This document shows, piece after piece, positions 59,530 through 61,356 of a stretch of 61,356 nt of DNA. The notes under the pieces were generated by a model. That model was not told the DNA's origin. It saw nothing but the letters and a program-made list of their open reading frames with translations, and ran no database searches. This stretch comes from Acidimicrobiia bacterium (GTDB taxonomy: Bacteria; Actinomycetota; Acidimicrobiia; Spongiisociales; UBA4744): positions 1 through 61,356 of the forward strand of contig JAOTUY010000011.1 of assembly GCA_029863625.1 (NCBI GenBank), written 5' to 3'. How positions within the stretch are numbered: position 1 is the first letter of the stretch; each line of letters opens with the position of its first letter. The translations under genes were made by a program, and so were the position numbers.

Positions 59530-60669
59530 TTAGATGGGCAGTCCCAGCCCCCGGCTGATCACCAGGCGCTGGATTTCGGAGGTCCCTTCGCCGATCTCCA
59601 GCATCTTGGCGTCGCGATAGTGCCGGGAAACCGGCGTCTCGTCGAGGAATCCCGCTCCGCCGAAGATCTGGACGGCTTCCCGGGTGGCCGTCACGGCCGC
59701 CTCGGTGGCGCAGACCTTGGCGACGGCGGCGGCCTGCTTGAACGGCTGGTCCCTATCCTTCAGCCAGGCAGCCCGGTAGGTGAGTAGGCGGGCCGCGTTG
59801 ACGGCAATCTCCATGTCTGCGCACTTGAAAGCGATGGCCTGGTTGCCGCCGATCGGTCGGCCGAACGTGGCTCGCTCGGTGGCATAGGCAACGCTGTGGT
59901 CGAGGCACGCCTGGGCGACCCCGACGGCCAGGGCGGCGATGGCAATGCGGCCATCATCGAGGATGGATAGGAACTGACGGAAACCTTGCCCGCGTTCACC
60001 CAATACGTTCTCGACCGGCACCCGGCAGTCCTCGAACACCAACCCGTGCGTGTCCGAGGCATGCCACCCCATCTTCCGGTAGGCCGGTTCGACGGTGAAT
60101 CCCGGGGCTCCCGCCGGGACGATGAGGGCGCTGATCTCATCCGGTCCGGTCCTGGCGGTCACCGTGACGAGGGAGGTGATGGGGGTTCCGGAGTTCGTTA
60201 TGAAGGCCTTGGTGCCGTTGATGACCCAGGAGTCCCCGTCGAGCTCGGCCTTGGTGCGGGTGGCTCCGGCGTCGGAGCCGGCCTCCGCTTCGGTGAGTCC
60301 GAATCCGGCCAGGGCCCGCCCGGCGGCGAGATCCGGCAGCCAACGCTCCTTTTGTTTACCGGTGCCGAACTGGTAGATCGGGCCGGCCCCCAGACCGACG
60401 CCGGCCTCCAGCGTTATCGCCACCGATTGGTCAACGCGGGCCAGCTCTTCGATGGCGATGCAGAGGGTTGTGAAGTCGGACCCGGATCCGCCGTATTCCT
60501 CCGGGAACGGCAAGCCGAACAGGCCCAGGTCGCCCATCTTGCCGACGGCCTCAAGCGGGAAGGTGCGGGTGCGGTCCCACTCCTCGACATGAGGGGTGAT
60601 TTCGGCTTGGGCAAACTCCCTGACGACCTTGCGAAAGGCTTCGTGTTCCGGCAGCGGTTCGAAGTCCAC
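59530..60669 (-). CDS. Acyl-CoA dehydrogenase
   Basis: The 379-aa flavoenzyme has the complete three-domain plan: FGLTEAEAGSDAGATRTKAEL (FAD/substrate signature), GTKAFITNSG, RATFGRPIGGNQAIAFKCADM, and QIFGGAGFLDETPVSRHYRDAK with the catalytic Glu in the place of the MCAD/SCAD base. EGTSEIQRLVISR closes the FAD site. It oxidises acyl-CoA to enoyl-CoA; chain length is not predictable. No ETF or other beta-oxidation gene is next to it. Confidence 0.94.
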   Translation of the reverse strand: MDFEPLPEHEAFRKVVREFAQAEITPHVEEWDRTRTFPLEAVGKMGDLGLFGLPFPEEYGGSGSDFTTLCIAIEELARVDQSVAITLEAGVGLGAGPIYQFGTGKQKERWLPDLAAGRALAGFGLTEAEAGSDAGATRTKAELDGDSWVINGTKAFITNSGTPITSLVTVTARTGPDEISALIVPAGAPGFTVEPAYRKMGWHASDTHGLVFEDCRVPVENVLGERGQGFRQFLSILDDGRIAIAALAVGVAQACLDHSVAYATERATFGRPIGGNQAIAFKCADMEIAVNAARLLTYRAAWLKDRDQPFKQAAAVAKVCATEAAVTATREAVQIFGGAGFLDETPVSRHYRDAKMLEIGEGTSEIQRLVISRGLGLPI

Positions 60670-60852
60670 AGCATCTCCTCGGGTGCTGATCTGAGGCTAG
60701 TTGTGTGGTGGACTCCGATGGTCGTGGCGCTGCCCCGGCCACGGACGGCGGCGGAAGCAGTGGCGGGCCGACCGGAATGGCTAAGGTGAGCGATGCCGCT
60801 GGCTGCCTCGGCAGCCGCCGGGGATTGCGGACCCAGGGAGAGGTGGTCGCCC

Positions 60853-61356
60853 ATGCGCAAAGGTATCTGGCGTTTGGTCATAGTGATGGCTCTGGTGCTG
60901 ACCGTGGCGGCGCCCGTCCCGGCTTCGGCCGCTACCGATTACTTCACCGATGACAACGGCAACATCCACGAGGCCAACATCAACACGATTGCCGAGTTGG
61001 GGATTACCCTTGGGTGCGGGGTAGGTATCTATTGCCCGGCCGCCCCCGTCACCCGGGCGCAGATGGCGTCGTTTCTGGCGCGGGCCGCAAACCTGCCGGC
61101 GGTATTTGTCGACTACTTCGGTGACGACAACGGCAACGTCCACGAGGCCAACATCAACAAGATCGCCGCGGTCGGGGTGACCAAGGGGTGCGGTGTCGGC
61201 ATCTATTGCCCGGCTCAGAATGTCACCCGGGAGCAGATGGCGTCGTTCATCGCCCGGTTGCTGGGCTTGGGGGCGGGTCCCGATCGCTTCACCGACGACA
61301 CCGGCAGCGTCCACGAGGCCGACATCAACAAGATCGCCGCGGCGGGGATCACGATC
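60853..61356 (+). CDS. Secreted SLH-like repeat protein, cut by the window edge
   Basis: The open frame continues past 61356. A signal peptide (MRKGIWRLVIVMALVLTVAA ... PASA, residues 1-26) is followed by three SLH-like repeats of 57-58 residues starting at about 60940, 61114 and 61285. Each has the pattern F(T/G)DD.G..HEA.IN.IA..GIT.GCGVGIYCP....TR.QMASF(L/I)AR. The first two contain a Cys pair (GCG and YCP) in each repeat, possibly a disulfide. Such repeats bind cell-wall polymers or build surface layers. Any catalytic or anchoring domain lies beyond the window. Confidence 0.9.
   Translation, partial: MRKGIWRLVIVMALVLTVAAPVPASAATDYFTDDNGNIHEANINTIAELGITLGCGVGIYCPAAPVTRAQMASFLARAANLPAVFVDYFGDDNGNVHEANINKIAAVGVTKGCGVGIYCPAQNVTREQMASFIARLLGLGAGPDRFTDDTGSVHEADINKIAAAGITI

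Noticed and set aside
1..61356. tRNA, rRNA or CRISPR array
   Set aside because: I found no cloverleaf-like sequence with T-loop consensus, no rRNA, and no array of short identical repeats with unique spacers. The tandem-95 DNA is too divergent and coding, and the left array has only three units.

Overview
The window is a high-GC (roughly 60-65 %) chromosomal stretch, densely packed with protein genes on both strands and with no rRNA, tRNA or CRISPR array that I can see. The gene content points to an actinobacterium outside the well-studied genera, most like the Acidimicrobiia or a related environmental lineage. Reasons are a WhiB iron-sulfur regulator (40726-41010), the actinobacterial/archaeal mismatch endonuclease NucS (36576-37235), two F420/deazaflavin-type nitroreductases (35351-36341), an operator with HspR/HAIR geometry upstream of an Hsp20 gene, frequent GTG starts, and a surface protein built of SLH-like repeats at the right edge. 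The taxonomic placement is inference from gene content only.

Layout. 1-490 is an array of three hairpin-rich repeats, with a related inverted copy at 2356-2416. 503-2332 holds two hypothetical genes and a FEN-like 5'-3' nuclease. 2491-9197 is a membrane sensor histidine kinase whose stop codon overlaps the start of a 1726-residue tandem-repeat surface protein, followed by a CNNM/CorC-type protein. 10643-16707 has a small membrane protein, a SnoaL-like protein, an ammonium transporter, a second kinase related to the first, a Thr-rich membrane-anchored surface protein divergent from it, and a transaldolase-like gene. 16971-24859 is mostly stress and housekeeping: thioredoxin, TPM-domain protein, CoA-binding protein, VOC protein, a 58-aa zinc ribbon, Hsp20, NhaA, a YbaN-like protein and a MoaD-like/BNR-propeller pair. 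24951-28618 couples a PolX-type polymerase/PHP gene to a GH13 amylase.

29016-34417 has YceI and a divergent MarR regulator, an ABC exporter of FtsX type, and an orphan LuxR-type response regulator. 34490-41010 carries nnrE, the nitroreductases, nucS, trmL, an M20 peptidase, an alkaline-phosphatase-superfamily enzyme and whiB. A 100-bp duplication of an ancestral divergent promoter region flanks one nitroreductase. 41003-43653 are two tandem acyltransferases. 44114-52969 holds a beta-lactamase-family gene and two back-to-back ABC exporters, one led by TetR and one by a GbsR/MarR-type regulator, each with a clear palindrome at its promoter. 52994-58836 is a probable three-gene operon (class V aminotransferase, Na+/H+ or K+/H+ antiporter with TrkA-like tail, molybdopterin oxidoreductase). 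The window closes with a hypothetical gene, an acyl-CoA dehydrogenase and the truncated SLH-like gene.

The least expected signals are: short tandem arrays with a strict 7-bp period placed at the 3' ends of genes (2339, 11517, 11554, 28625, 30129, 43739); the duplicated kinase/surface-protein modules; the mirror-image ABC exporter loci; the duplicated nucS start region; and a dispersed inverted repeat with a conserved loop (24903 and 38035).
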